Assembly (NCBI RefSeq): GCF_002980625.1
Contig: NZ_PVLR01000021.1
Coordinates: forward strand, 1-64,000
Origin: Malikia spinosa
GTDB taxonomy: Bacteria; Pseudomonadota; Gammaproteobacteria; Burkholderiales; Burkholderiaceae_C
Direction of reading: 5' to 3'
Length of the DNA: 64,000 bases
Both the position numbers and the translations under genes were made by a program. The notes beneath the pieces are model-generated. The model was not told the origin of the DNA. It ran no database searches and saw only the letters and a list, made by a program, of their open reading frames with translations. Numbering within the stretch: the stretch's first letter is position 1; each line of letters opens with the position of its first letter. Below, piece after piece: positions 8,063 to 17,252 of the stretch.

Positions 8063-8755
8063 TCAGGCCGGGTCCATGCCGTTGCGGCGCTTGGCCTCGG
8101 CCGTGGCCGGCGAGGCCAGGAAGTCGAGCAGCTCGCGCACGGCTTCGGGCCGGGTCGAGGTCGCGGCGATGCCGGCCGAGAAGGTGGTGGTGATCTGGAC
8201 CTCGGGCGGCAGCGGGCCGAGCAGGGTGATGCCCTCGAGGTTCATGAGTTCGCTGAGTTGTTGGAAACCGAGCTCGACCGCGCCCTGGGCCACCAGCGCG
8301 CCGACCGGCACCCCGGGCGGCGCGGTCACGATGCGGTCGGCGATCTGCTCGGCAATGCCCCAGCGCTCGAACAGCTTGGCCAGTTGCACGCCGCTCGGGC
8401 CGGTCGAGTAGCCCAGGGTGCGCGCGGCCAGCACCGCGGCCTTGAGCGCGGCCTCGTTCGAGATATCGGGTTGGGCCGCACCGGCGCGCACCGCCACCGC
8501 CACGCCCGAATGCACCAGATCGACCCGGCTGCCAGCCAGCACATGGCCGTCGGCGATCAGCTTGTCGATCGCGTTGGCGGCCAGCGCCACGGCGTCGAAG
8601 GCCTCGCCGGCCTGCACCCGCTTGGCCGCATCGACGCCGCCGACCGATTCCACGTTGACTTCTGCGCCGGGACTGGCCTGGGCATGGAGGGCGACGAGAT
8701 CGGCGAGCAGGGACTTGGTCGCCATGGAGGAGATGACGCGCAGGGCAGAAGTCAT
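8063..8755 (-). CDS. ModA-like substrate-binding domain protein without signal peptide
   Basis: 230-residue protein with the periplasmic-binding-protein type 2 fold typical of molybdate-binding ModA: an early VISSMATKS segment, ESVGGVDAAKRVQAGEAFD near residue 37, and TLGYSTGPSGVQLAKLFERWG near residue 115. Unlike true ModA it begins directly at the first beta strand (MTSALRVISSMATK) with no signal peptide or lipobox, and no modBC genes are nearby. It may therefore be cytoplasmic, or a small binding protein of unknown ligand. It is oriented like the upstream RND operon but separated from it by a hairpin. The ATG at 8753-8755 is the only good start. Confidence 0.7.
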   Translation of the reverse strand: MTSALRVISSMATKSLLADLVALHAQASPGAEVNVESVGGVDAAKRVQAGEAFDAVALAANAIDKLIADGHVLAGSRVDLVHSGVAVAVRAGAAQPDISNEAALKAAVLAARTLGYSTGPSGVQLAKLFERWGIAEQIADRIVTAPPGVPVGALVAQGAVELGFQQLSELMNLEGITLLGPLPPEVQITTTFSAGIAATSTRPEAVRELLDFLASPATAEAKRRNGMDPA

Positions 8756-8769
8756 GGTGTGAGTGGGCA

Positions 8770-8805
8770 GTAAAAGGACTGGAGCCCCGCCGTCAGGCGG
8801 GACTC
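8770..8805 (-). terminator. Probable terminator of the RND efflux operon
   Basis: A 10-base-pair stem (GAGTCCCGCC with GGCGGGGCTC, loop TGAC) lies just after the outer-membrane-factor stop. It is followed by CAGTCCTTTTA, so the U-tract is short and somewhat distant and termination may be partial. Confidence 0.5.
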
Positions 8806-8830
8806 AGGACAAAAGCTCGATCCTAGCGGA

Positions 8831-10234
8831 TCAGGCGCCGCCGCCCAGCACCTTGTAGAGCGTGACCTGGTTCTGCCAGTAGGCCAGCCGGGTCTGCGTC
8901 AACGCCTGCTGGCTGGCGAACAGCGAGCGCTGGGCATCGAGCCAGTCGAGCTGGCTCGCCACGCCATGCTGCAAGCGCCGCTCGGTCAGCTCGAACCGGC
9001 GCGCGTCGGCGGCGGTCTGCGCCTGCTGGGCTTGCAGCTGGCGTGCCAGCGTCTCGCGTCCGGCCAGCGCATCGGCCACTTCGCGGAATGCAACCTGGAT
9101 CGCCTTTTCGTACTGGGCCAATGCAGCCTCGCGCCCGGCCCGTGCCGAATCGAGCCCGGCCTGGTTGCGCCCGGCGTCGAAGATCGGCAACAGCAGCTGC
9201 GGCGCCAGCGTGAAGCCCCAACTGCCGTCCTTGAACAGGCCCGACAGCTCGCCGCTGGCCGAGCCGATGCCGGTCGTCAGCGAGATGCGCGGGAAGAAGG
9301 CCGCACGCGCCGCACCGATATTGGCGTTGGCCGCGATCAGCTGCTGCTCGGCCTGCACGATGTCGGGCCGGCGCGTCAGCAGCTGCGACGGCAGGCCGGC
9401 GGCCAGGGTCGGCAGCTGCAGCCCGGTCAGCCGTCCGGGCGCCAGCTCGGCGCGCAGCGCGCCATCCAGCGGCTGGCCCAGCAGCAGCGTCAGCGCGTTC
9501 TCGTCCTGCGCGCGCTGGCGCTCGAACTGCGCCAGCGTGACGCGGGCGTTTTCCACCAGCGACTCGGCCTGGCTCAGCTCGAGCTCCGAGGTCGCGCCAT
9601 GCTCGAAGCGCAGCTTGATCAGTCCGAGCGAGGCTTCGCGCGTGCGCAGGGTCTGCTGTGCCAGCTCAAGCTGGGCCTGGTCAGCCAGCAGGGCCAGCCA
9701 GCTCTGCGCCACCGCGGCGACCAGGCTGATGCGCACGCTCTGGCGGCCGGCCTCGCTGGCCAGGTACTGGGCCAGCGCCTGTTCCTTCAGGCTGGCCACG
9801 CGGCCGAAGAAGTCGAGTTCGTAGGCGCTGACCAGCAGGCCGCCGCTGTAGTTGCTCGTGATGTCGCCCGAGTTGTTCGGTGTGCGCGAGCCGTTGATGG
9901 CCAGGCCGACGCCGGGCCACTGCTCGGCGCGCCGCAGGCCGAGCTGGGCCCGGGCCTGCTCCAGGTTGAGCGCGGCCACGCGCAAGTCGCGGTTCTGCGC
10001 CAGCGCGGTCTCGATCAGCTGGCGCAGCGCCGCATCGCTGAAAAAGCCCTGCCAGTCCGGCAGCTGGTCGGTCGCCGTGCTGGACGCGGCAGGCTGGGCC
10101 GCCGCGCCGGCGCTGGTCGGCCATTGCGTCGGCACCGGCGCGCTGGGTCGCTCGTAGGCTGGCATAAGGCTGCAGCCGCCCAGCAGCAGGGCCGCCGCCA
10201 GCGGGGCGAGCAGGGTGGATGAAGTCTTATTCAT
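8831..10234 (-). CDS. RND efflux outer-membrane factor, NodT/OprM family lipoprotein
   Basis: 467-residue TolC-like outer-membrane channel of a tripartite pump. The N-terminus from the ATG at 10232-10234 is a lipoprotein signal (SSTLLAPLAAALLLGGCS), then two outer-membrane efflux repeats at about residues 60-260 and 270-460. The motifs LPDWQGFFSDAALRQLIE and ARAAFFPRISLTTGIG are typical of OprM. An ATG 27 bases further upstream is in frame, but the inner start was preferred because it has GGA spaced before it and begins the signal peptide cleanly. The gene overlaps the end of the pump gene by 8 bases, implying coupling. Confidence 0.93.
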   Translation of the reverse strand: MNKTSSTLLAPLAAALLLGGCSLMPAYERPSAPVPTQWPTSAGAAAQPAASSTATDQLPDWQGFFSDAALRQLIETALAQNRDLRVAALNLEQARAQLGLRRAEQWPGVGLAINGSRTPNNSGDITSNYSGGLLVSAYELDFFGRVASLKEQALAQYLASEAGRQSVRISLVAAVAQSWLALLADQAQLELAQQTLRTREASLGLIKLRFEHGATSELELSQAESLVENARVTLAQFERQRAQDENALTLLLGQPLDGALRAELAPGRLTGLQLPTLAAGLPSQLLTRRPDIVQAEQQLIAANANIGAARAAFFPRISLTTGIGSASGELSGLFKDGSWGFTLAPQLLLPIFDAGRNQAGLDSARAGREAALAQYEKAIQVAFREVADALAGRETLARQLQAQQAQTAADARRFELTERRLQHGVASQLDWLDAQRSLFASQQALTQTRLAYWQNQVTLYKVLGGGA

Positions 10235-13200
10235 GGCTGTGGATTCCGGCTTGCTGGCCATGGGCCATGTCGAATTGGTGCTGGCGCTCGCTGCCCTTGA
10301 ACAGGCTGCGCACGACCACGAAGAACACCGGCACGAACACCACCGCCAGCAGCGTGCCCGTGATCATGCCGCCGATCACGCCAGTGCCGATCGCGCGCTG
10401 GCTGGCCGAGCCCGCGCCACTCGACAGCGCCAGCGGCAGCACGCCGAGCATGAAGGCCAGCGAGGTCATGATGATGGGACGGAAGCGCAGGTGAGCTGCT
10501 TCGAGCGCGGCCTCGATCACGGTCTTGCCCTGGGCCTGCAGGTCCTTGGCAAACTCGATGATCAGGATCGCGTTCTTGGCCGACAGGCCGATGATCGTGA
10601 TCAGTCCGACCTGGAAGTAGACGTCGTTGGCATAGCCGCGCAGCAGCGTCGCCAGCAGCACGCCGAGCACGCCCAGCGGCACTACCAGGATCACCGACAG
10701 CGGGATCGACCAGCTCTCATAGAGCGCTGCCAGGCACAGGAACACCGCCAGGATCGCGAAGCCGTAGACGATGATGGCCTGCGCGCCGGCGAGCTTTTCC
10801 TCGCGCGACTGGCCGGTCCACTCGAAGCCCAGGCCCGGCGGCAGCTGGGCCGCGAGCTGTTCCATCTCGGCCATCGCCGCGCCGGTGCTGTAGCCCGGTG
10901 CGGCGCTGCCGCTGATGCGCATGGCCGGATAGCCGTTGTAGCGCACGGTCTGCATCGCGCCCGAGATCCAGCGCGTGCTGGCGAAGGCCGACAGCGGCAC
11001 GGTCTGGCCGCTGCTGTTGATCACATGCAGCTTGAGCAGGTCGTCGGGCTGCATGCGGGCCGGCGCATCGGCCTGTACCACCACGCGCTGCAGGCGGCCG
11101 GCGTTCGGGAAGTCGTTGATGTAGCTCGAACCCAGCGTGGTCGAGATCGTCGCGTTGATCGCATCGAAGCCCACGCCGAGCGCCTGCGCCTTGTCGCGGT
11201 CGATGTCGAGCTGCAGCTGCGGCGCGTCCTCCAGACCGTCGGGGCGGACCTGGGTCAGCACCTTGCTCTGGCTCGCCATGCCCAGCAGCTGGTTGCGCGC
11301 GCCCAGCAGCACCTCGCGGCCCAGGCCGGCGCGGTCCTGCAGCCGGAACGAGAAGCCCGAGGCCGAGCCCAGCTCGGGGATCGGCGGCGGGCTTAACGGG
11401 AAGATGAAGGCGTCACGGATGCCCGACAGCGCACCGAAGGCGCGGCCGGCCAGGTCCTGCGCCGAGCTGCCCGGCGCGTGGCGCTCGGACCAGTCCTTCA
11501 GCGTCACGAAGGCGAGCGCGGCGTTCTGGCCCTGGCCCGAGAAGGAAAAGCCCAGCACGCCGACCATGCTCTGGACCTCGGGCTGCTTCAGCATGAAGTC
11601 CTCGACCTGCTCCATCACGGCGCTGGTGCGCTCGCGCGTGGCGCCTGGCGGCAGCTGCACGTTGACCAGCAGCGTGCCCTGGTCCTCGTTGGGCAGGAAG
11701 GAGGTCGGCAGTCGCAGATAGACCACCGCCGCCACGCCGACGATGACGCCGTAGAGCAGCAGCGAGCGACCGGCGCGCGGCAGCAGCCGGCCGACCCAGC
11801 CCTCGTAGCGCTTGGCGCCGCTGGCAAAGCCGCGGTTGAACCAGCCGAAGAAGCCGGTCTTGGCATGCTGGTGGCCGGCCTCGACCGGCTTCAGCAGGGT
11901 GGCGCACAGCGCCGGTGTCAGCGACAGCGCGAAGAAGGCCGAGAACGCGATCGACACCCCCATCACGGTGGCGAACTGGCGGTAGATGTTGCCGACCGAG
12001 CCGCTGAAGAAGGCCAGCGGCACGAACACCGAAATCAGCACCACCGTGATGCCGACGATGGCGCCCGAGATCTGGCGCATTGCCTTGCGCGTCGCCTGCT
12101 GCGGCGACAGGCCTTCCTCGCTCATGATGCGCTCGACGTTCTCGACCACCACGATCGCGTCATCGACCACGATGCCGATCACCAGCACCATGCCGAACAT
12201 GGTCAGCACGTTGATCGAGAAGCCCAGCGCCAGCAGTGCGGCAAAGGTGCCCAGCAGCGCCACCGGCACCACGATGGTCGGGATCAGCGTGTAGCGCCAG
12301 TTCTGCAGGAACAGGAACATCACCAGGAACACCAGCGCCACCGCTTCCAGCAGGGTCTTGGCCACCTGCTCGATCGAGATCTTGATGAAGCGCGAGCTGT
12401 CGTAGGGGATCTTCCACTGCATGCCGGCCGGGAAGAACTTCTCGAGCTCGTGCATCTTGGCGCGCACGGCCTCGGCCGTGGCCAGCGCGTTGCCGCTCGG
12501 CGAGAGCTGGACGCCGATGCCGGTCGAGGGCTTGCCGTTCAGCCGCGCCGAGGTCGCGTAGGCCTGGCCGCCGAGCTCGATGCGCGCGACATCCTTCAGC
12601 CGCACCGCCGAGCCGTCGGGGTTGGCGCGCAGCAGGATGCGGCCGAACTGCTCGACGCTGCTGAGCTGGCCGTTGACCACCACGGTCGCGGCGATGCCCT
12701 GGCCGGCGACGTTGGGCAGGCTGCCGATCTCGCCAGCCGAGACCTGGGCGTTCTGGGCCCGGATCGCCGCGTTGACATCGGCCGCGCCGAGCTTGTAGCT
12801 CAGCAGCTTGGCCGGATCGATCCAGATCCGCATCGCGCGTTCGGTGCCGAACAGCTGGGCCTGGCCGACGCCGGGCAGGCGCTGCAACTCAGGCACCACG
12901 TTGCGCGAGGCATAGTCACCGAGTGCCACCGGGTCCCAGGCCGGGTCGTCCGAGGACAGGATCGCGAACAGCAGGAAGTTGTTGCGCGACTTGTCGACCC
13001 GCACGCCTTGCTGTGTGACCGCCGCCGGCAGGCGCGGTGTCGCGCGCGCCAGCCGGTTCTGCACATCGACCTGGGCCAGCTCCGGGTTGGTACCGGGCTG
13101 GAAGCTCAGGGTGATGTTGCCCGAGCCGTCGGCCTGTGCCACCGACTCCATGTAGATCAGGCCGGGCGAGCCGTTCATCTCGCGCTCGATCACCGACAGC

Positions 13201-13382
13201 ACGCTGTCTTCCAGCGTCTGCGCCGAGGCGCCCGGATAGGCGGTCGAGACCACGATCGATGGCGGTGCCACCGGCGGATACTGGGCGATCGGCAACTGTG
13301 TGATGGCCACTGAGCCCAGCACCATCACGAACAGCGCGATCACCCAGGCAAAGATGGGTCGCTCGATAAAGAATTTCGCCAT
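10227..13382 (-). CDS. RND multidrug efflux inner-membrane pump, AcrB/MexB family (HAE1)
   Basis: 1051-residue proton-driven drug exporter. It has an initial MAKFFIERPIFAWVIALFVM helix, large periplasmic loops after TM1 and TM7, and the proton-relay residues: the DD pair in GIVVDDAIVVVENVERI near residue 405 and the Lys in LSAKNAILIIEFAKD near residue 935. These match the AcrB Asp407/Asp408 and Lys940 positions. Length and motifs are intact. It lies 12 bases after the membrane-fusion-protein gene and overlaps the outer-membrane-factor gene. Substrates cannot be read from sequence, but the AcrR-like control suggests hydrophobic or amphiphilic drugs. Confidence 0.96.
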   Translation of the reverse strand: MAKFFIERPIFAWVIALFVMVLGSVAITQLPIAQYPPVAPPSIVVSTAYPGASAQTLEDSVLSVIEREMNGSPGLIYMESVAQADGSGNITLSFQPGTNPELAQVDVQNRLARATPRLPAAVTQQGVRVDKSRNNFLLFAILSSDDPAWDPVALGDYASRNVVPELQRLPGVGQAQLFGTERAMRIWIDPAKLLSYKLGAADVNAAIRAQNAQVSAGEIGSLPNVAGQGIAATVVVNGQLSSVEQFGRILLRANPDGSAVRLKDVARIELGGQAYATSARLNGKPSTGIGVQLSPSGNALATAEAVRAKMHELEKFFPAGMQWKIPYDSSRFIKISIEQVAKTLLEAVALVFLVMFLFLQNWRYTLIPTIVVPVALLGTFAALLALGFSINVLTMFGMVLVIGIVVDDAIVVVENVERIMSEEGLSPQQATRKAMRQISGAIVGITVVLISVFVPLAFFSGSVGNIYRQFATVMGVSIAFSAFFALSLTPALCATLLKPVEAGHQHAKTGFFGWFNRGFASGAKRYEGWVGRLLPRAGRSLLLYGVIVGVAAVVYLRLPTSFLPNEDQGTLLVNVQLPPGATRERTSAVMEQVEDFMLKQPEVQSMVGVLGFSFSGQGQNAALAFVTLKDWSERHAPGSSAQDLAGRAFGALSGIRDAFIFPLSPPPIPELGSASGFSFRLQDRAGLGREVLLGARNQLLGMASQSKVLTQVRPDGLEDAPQLQLDIDRDKAQALGVGFDAINATISTTLGSSYINDFPNAGRLQRVVVQADAPARMQPDDLLKLHVINSSGQTVPLSAFASTRWISGAMQTVRYNGYPAMRISGSAAPGYSTGAAMAEMEQLAAQLPPGLGFEWTGQSREEKLAGAQAIIVYGFAILAVFLCLAALYESWSIPLSVILVVPLGVLGVLLATLLRGYANDVYFQVGLITIIGLSAKNAILIIEFAKDLQAQGKTVIEAALEAAHLRFRPIIMTSLAFMLGVLPLALSSGAGSASQRAIGTGVIGGMITGTLLAVVFVPVFFVVVRSLFKGSERQHQFDMAHGQQAGIHSHE

Positions 13383-13394
13383 GTCAGTGACTCC

Positions 13395-14681
13395 TCAGCG
13401 TGCCGCGCCAGCGCCGGCCTTGGCGGGCTCGGCCGGGGCCTTGGCTGCATTGCCTGCGGCTTCGGCTGGTGCTGCTGCCTTGCCGTCCGGCTGGCCTGGG
13501 GCGCCTGCCTTCTCCTGCCACGGCACCGGCTTGACCACCTTGGCGCCGCGCAGCTTCTGGAAGCCGTCGATCATGACCTGCTCGCCGGCCTTGAGCCCGT
13601 CGAGCACGATCCAGCGCCCGCCCTGCTGGGCGCCGATCTTGACCGGACGCGGACCGAAGCTGCCGTCCTCGGCCACCACCATCACGCTGTCGCCCTGGGT
13701 CGAGCGCGTGACCGCCTGCTGCGGCAGCGCGATCGCAGCGCCGGCCTTGGCCTGTTCCAGCCGCACCCGCACATACAGGCCCGGCAGCAGCTGGCCGCCC
13801 GGGTTCGGCACCTCGGCGCGCAGCGTGACCTGGCCGCTGCTGCCGTCCACCGTCAGGTCGGAAAACAGCAGCTTGCCGGCGCGCCCATGCTCGCTGCCGT
13901 CGGGCAGCAGCAGGCGCACGCTGGCGCCGTCCGAGCCGGCGCGCTTGAGCTGGCCGCTCTCGAGCGCACGCCGCAGCCGCATCGCCTCGTCGGCCGACTG
14001 GGTGAAGTTGACATAGATCGGATCGATCTGCTGCACCACCGCCAGCGGCGTGGCCTCGCCCTGGCCGACCAGGGCGCCTTCGGTCACCAGCGCGCGGCCG
14101 ATCCGGCCCGCGATCGGGGCCGTGACCCGGGTGTAGCCGAGGTTGATGCGCGCGGTCTGCAAGGCCGCCTTGGCCACGGCCACATCAGCCTGGGCCTGTT
14201 TCCTGGCCGCCTGTGCGCTGACGAATTCCTGCTGGCTGATCGCCTTGGCTTCGACCAGCGGCTGGTAGCGCTCGGCCAGCGCGCTGGCCTGCATCAGGTT
14301 GGCCTCGGCCTTGGCCAGGCTGGCCTGGGCGCTGTCGTGGCTGGCCTGGTAGGGGCTGGCATCGATGGCAAACAGGGCCTGACCGGCCTTGACTTCGCTG
14401 CCTTCGCTGAACAGCCGCTGCTGCAGGATGCCGGCGGCACGCGCCCGCACCTGGGCCACGCGCGAGGCCTCGAGCCGGCCCGGCAGCTCGGTGACCAGGC
14501 CGACCTCGCCCGGCGTCACGGTCAGCACGCCGACTTCGGGTGGCGGCATGCCGGCGCCGGGGGCGGCCGGGGCAGCGGCCTTGTCGCCGCAGGCGGCGAG
14601 CAGGGCGGCCAGGCCGAGGGCGCTGAGGGTGGCGCGCCATTGCGCAGGGCGACGGGGGGAGGCAGGGTGGATCACTGGCAT
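13395..14681 (-). CDS. RND efflux periplasmic adaptor (membrane fusion protein), AcrA/MexA family
   Basis: 428-residue lipoprotein adaptor. From the ATG at 14679-14681 the signal peptide ends in the lipobox LLAACGDK. The body shows the family order: beta barrel and lipoyl halves (ARAAGILQQRLFSEGSEVKAGQ), alpha hairpin (YQASHDSAQASLAKAEANL), second lipoyl half (GYTRVTAPIAGRIGRALV), then the membrane-proximal domain. The C-terminal ~45 residues are Ala/Pro/Lys-rich and low complexity. A GTG 33 bases upstream is an alternative start. First gene of the three-gene pump operon, divergent from the TetR gene. Confidence 0.94.
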   Translation of the reverse strand: MPVIHPASPRRPAQWRATLSALGLAALLAACGDKAAAPAAPGAGMPPPEVGVLTVTPGEVGLVTELPGRLEASRVAQVRARAAGILQQRLFSEGSEVKAGQALFAIDASPYQASHDSAQASLAKAEANLMQASALAERYQPLVEAKAISQQEFVSAQAARKQAQADVAVAKAALQTARINLGYTRVTAPIAGRIGRALVTEGALVGQGEATPLAVVQQIDPIYVNFTQSADEAMRLRRALESGQLKRAGSDGASVRLLLPDGSEHGRAGKLLFSDLTVDGSSGQVTLRAEVPNPGGQLLPGLYVRVRLEQAKAGAAIALPQQAVTRSTQGDSVMVVAEDGSFGPRPVKIGAQQGGRWIVLDGLKAGEQVMIDGFQKLRGAKVVKPVPWQEKAGAPGQPDGKAAAPAEAAGNAAKAPAEPAKAGAGAAR

Positions 14682-14744
14682 GTCGAGGTCCGGAATGAGC
14701 GTGGAAGGGCACACCGGCCATGCGGCCAGGGCAACGCAGGCCAG

Positions 14745-14768
14745 TATACATACAATTGTGAATGTATA
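14745..14768. promoter_or_regulatory. AcrR-like operator between pump operon and repressor gene
   Basis: An inverted repeat TATACAT-N10-ATGTATA lies midway between the divergent start codons. The core ACATACAATTGTGAATGTAT differs by one base from the core of the E. coli acrAB operator as I remember it. It is the obvious site for the adjacent TetR-family protein to control both directions. Confidence 0.8.
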
Positions 14769-14815
14769 AGGCCAGCTGGCTGTTCCTGAAACCCGATCGA
14801 AAGTGACCTCACCCC

Positions 14816-15448
14816 ATGGCCCGCCGCACCAAAGCCGATGCCCTCGAGACCCGACACCAGCTGCTCGATGCGGCCGAGTGCCTGTTCGCCGAAAAAGGGG
14901 TGTCGCGTACCTCGCTCAACGACATCGCGCTGGCGGCCGGCGCCAGCCGGGGTGCGATCTACTGGCATTTCAAGAACAAGGCCGACTTGTTCAACGCCAT
15001 GATGGAGCGCACCACCTTGCCGATGGAGCAGGCGCTGCAGCAGGTCGGGCATGAGCCGGGCCAGGATCCGCTGGCCGAGCTGCGGCGCTCGATCGCCGAC
15101 GCCATGCACCGCATCGCGCATGACGAGCGCACCCGTCGCGTGTTCGAGGTCGCCACGCTCAAGGTCGAATATGTCGATGAACTGATGGCGGTGCGGGCGC
15201 GCCATCGGCGCGTGCAGGCCGACAACGTGAGCCAGATGGAGCGCAGCCTGCAAGAGGCCCTGGTCCAGCGCGCGCTGTCGCTGCCGCTGCCGGTGGCCAC
15301 GCTTGCGCAGGGACTCTATGCCCTGCTGGTCGGGCTGATCCATACCTGGCTGCTGGCGCCCGAGACCTTCGAGCTCGAGGCCACGGCCGAGGCCTCGGTC
15401 CGGGCCTATCTGAGCGGATGGGGGCTGCTGCCGGCGCTGGCCGGCTGA
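14816..15448 (+). CDS. TetR-family repressor of the RND pump, AcrR/TtgR type
   Basis: 210-residue regulator. The N-terminal helix-turn-helix is clear (LLDAAECLFAEKGVSRTSLN, then IALAAGASRGAIYWHF at about residues 42-57), as is the AcrR-type continuation KNKADLFNAMMERTTLP. The C-terminal domain resembles the TtgR/AcrR ligand pocket and would bind drugs. It is transcribed away from the pump operon, with an AcrR-like operator in the shared 130-base region, so local repression and autoregulation are likely. Confidence 0.93.
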   Translation: MARRTKADALETRHQLLDAAECLFAEKGVSRTSLNDIALAAGASRGAIYWHFKNKADLFNAMMERTTLPMEQALQQVGHEPGQDPLAELRRSIADAMHRIAHDERTRRVFEVATLKVEYVDELMAVRARHRRVQADNVSQMERSLQEALVQRALSLPLPVATLAQGLYALLVGLIHTWLLAPETFELEATAEASVRAYLSGWGLLPALAG

Positions 15449-15470
15449 GCCTCAACCCGCCTCGGCTGCC

Positions 15471-16277
15471 TCAGGCCGCCTTCTCGACATGGCCCTGGCG
15501 CGTGTAGAGGAAGTCGATCACGGCCTTGCGGCAGCGCTGGTAGTCCGGGTCGTCGGCCAGCGCGACCCGGTTGCGCGGCCGCGGCAGCGGCACCGGCAGC
15601 ACCTCGCCGATGGTCGCGGCCGGGCCGTTGGTCATCATCACGATCTTGTCGGACAGCAGTACCGCCTCGTCGACATCGTGCGTGACCATCACCACGGTGC
15701 TGCGGGTGCGCGCGACGATCTCGAGCAGCTCGTCCTGCAGCCGGGCGCGCGTCAGCGCGTCGAGCGCGCCGAAGGGCTCGTCCATCAGCAGCACCTGCGG
15801 CTCCATCGCCAGCGCGCGCGCGATGCCGACGCGCTGCTTCATGCCGCCCGAGATCTCGCCCGGGCGCTTGTGCGCCGCGTGTCCCAGGCTCACCAGTTCG
15901 AGTGCGGCGGCGGTGCGGCTTTTGAGCTGCTCCTTCTTCTCGGTCTTGCCAAAGACGCGTTCGACGCCGAGGTAGACGTTGTCGAAACAGCTCAGCCAGG
16001 GCAGCAGCGAATGGTTCTGGAACACCATCGCGCGCTCGGGTCCCGGACCCTTGATCTCCTTGTTGGCGCACAGCAGGCCGCCCTCGGTCGGCGTGGTCAG
16101 GCCGGCGATCAGGTTCAGCAGCGTCGACTTGCCGCAGCCCGAATGCCCGATCAGCGCGACGAACTCGCCCTTGGCGATCTGCAGGTCGATGTCGCGCAGC
16201 GCCGGAAACAGGCCCTTGGCAGTCTTGAAGGTCTGCGCCACGCCGCTGATGTCGATGAATTTGGCGTCATTGTTCAT
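15471..16277 (-). CDS. nrtD: Nitrate ABC transporter ATP-binding protein, NrtD/NasD type
   Basis: 268-residue ATPase of the nitrate importer. Motifs in order: Walker A GHSGCGKST near residue 45, signature EISGGMKQRVGIARALA near residue 140, Walker B VLLMDEPFGALDALTR near residue 162 and the switch His in MVTHDVDEAV. It lacks the C-terminal NrtA-like domain of cyanobacterial NrtC, so it corresponds to NrtD or NasD. The ATG at 16275-16277 has AGGAG upstream and lies 20 bases after the permease stop. It is the last gene of the nrtA operon. Confidence 0.92.
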   Translation of the reverse strand: MNNDAKFIDISGVAQTFKTAKGLFPALRDIDLQIAKGEFVALIGHSGCGKSTLLNLIAGLTTPTEGGLLCANKEIKGPGPERAMVFQNHSLLPWLSCFDNVYLGVERVFGKTEKKEQLKSRTAAALELVSLGHAAHKRPGEISGGMKQRVGIARALAMEPQVLLMDEPFGALDALTRARLQDELLEIVARTRSTVVMVTHDVDEAVLLSDKIVMMTNGPAATIGEVLPVPLPRPRNRVALADDPDYQRCRKAVIDFLYTRQGHVEKAA

Positions 16278-16297
16278 GGTGGAGGCTCCTAGGGGGG

Positions 16298-17227
16298 TCA
16301 GGACTTGACGTCCTCGTAGCTGAAGGCGCTGGCCAGCTTGATCAGCGCCGCTTCGAGCAGCAGGCCGACGATACCGATCACGAAGATGGCGATGATGATG
16401 TTCTTGACGTTGAGGTTGTTCCACTCGTCCCAGACCCAGAAGCCGATGCCGACGCCGCCGGTCAGCATCTCGGCCGCGACGATCACCAGCCAGGCCGTGC
16501 CCACCGCCAGCCGCACGCCGGTCAGCATATAGGGCAGCACCGAGGGCAGCAGGATGGTGGTCAGGATCTTCCACTCCGACAGGTTGAGCACGCGCGCCAC
16601 GTTCAGGTAGTCCTGCGGCACGCGCTGCACGCCGACCGCGGTGTTGATGATCATCGGCCAGATCGAGCAGATGAAGATGGTCCAGATCGCGGCCGGATTG
16701 GCGCCCTTGAACACCAGCAGGCCGATCGGCAGCCAGGCCAGCGGCGAGACCGGACGCAGCAGGCTGATCAGCGGGTTGAACATCCGGCCCAGCAGCACCG
16801 AGCGCCCGAGCGCGAAGCCGGCCGGGATGCCGACCGCCGCCGCCAGGCCAAAGCCCAGCGCGACCCGCTCCAGCGAGGCCAGCAGGTTCCAGCCCACGCC
16901 CTGGTCGTTCGGACCCTTGCGGTAGAACGGATCGCTGAACAGCTCGACCGCCTGGCGCCAGGTCTCGAGCGGACCCGGGATGCCGCTGCCGGTGGACTGC
17001 GCCACCAGCATCCAGACCAGCACCAGCAGGCCCAGGCCGAACAGGGGTGGCAGCACCGCGAGCGCCAGGCTGCGTCCGTGGCCGCGCCAGTCGCGCCCCG
17101 GCTTGGGCTCGGCGCGGACCGGTGCCGGCGCGGCCGTCACCGCCGCAAGGGTGCCGGGCAGGCTGGAGGGGGAGGCGGTCGAAGCGGCCGAAGCCTCGAG
17201 CGGGGAATGGAAGACTGCGCTGACCAT
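16298..17227 (-). CDS. nrtB: Nitrate ABC transporter permease, NrtB type
   Basis: 309-residue inner-membrane permease with six predicted helices and the EAA-type loop. After a ~50-residue Ala/Pro-rich N-terminus comes the first helix (VLPPLFGLGLLVLVWMLVA). Family signatures include LISLLRPVSPLAWLPIGLL and ICSIWPMIINTAVGVQRVP, and then WLVIVAAEMLTGGVGIGFW in the region that contacts the ATPase. The start has GAGGAG eight bases upstream, and the gap to nrtA is 25 bases. Confidence 0.94.
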   Translation of the reverse strand: MVSAVFHSPLEASAASTASPSSLPGTLAAVTAAPAPVRAEPKPGRDWRGHGRSLALAVLPPLFGLGLLVLVWMLVAQSTGSGIPGPLETWRQAVELFSDPFYRKGPNDQGVGWNLLASLERVALGFGLAAAVGIPAGFALGRSVLLGRMFNPLISLLRPVSPLAWLPIGLLVFKGANPAAIWTIFICSIWPMIINTAVGVQRVPQDYLNVARVLNLSEWKILTTILLPSVLPYMLTGVRLAVGTAWLVIVAAEMLTGGVGIGFWVWDEWNNLNVKNIIIAIFVIGIVGLLLEAALIKLASAFSYEDVKS

Positions 17228-17252
17228 GGTGATGCTCCTCGGTGGGCGGCTT

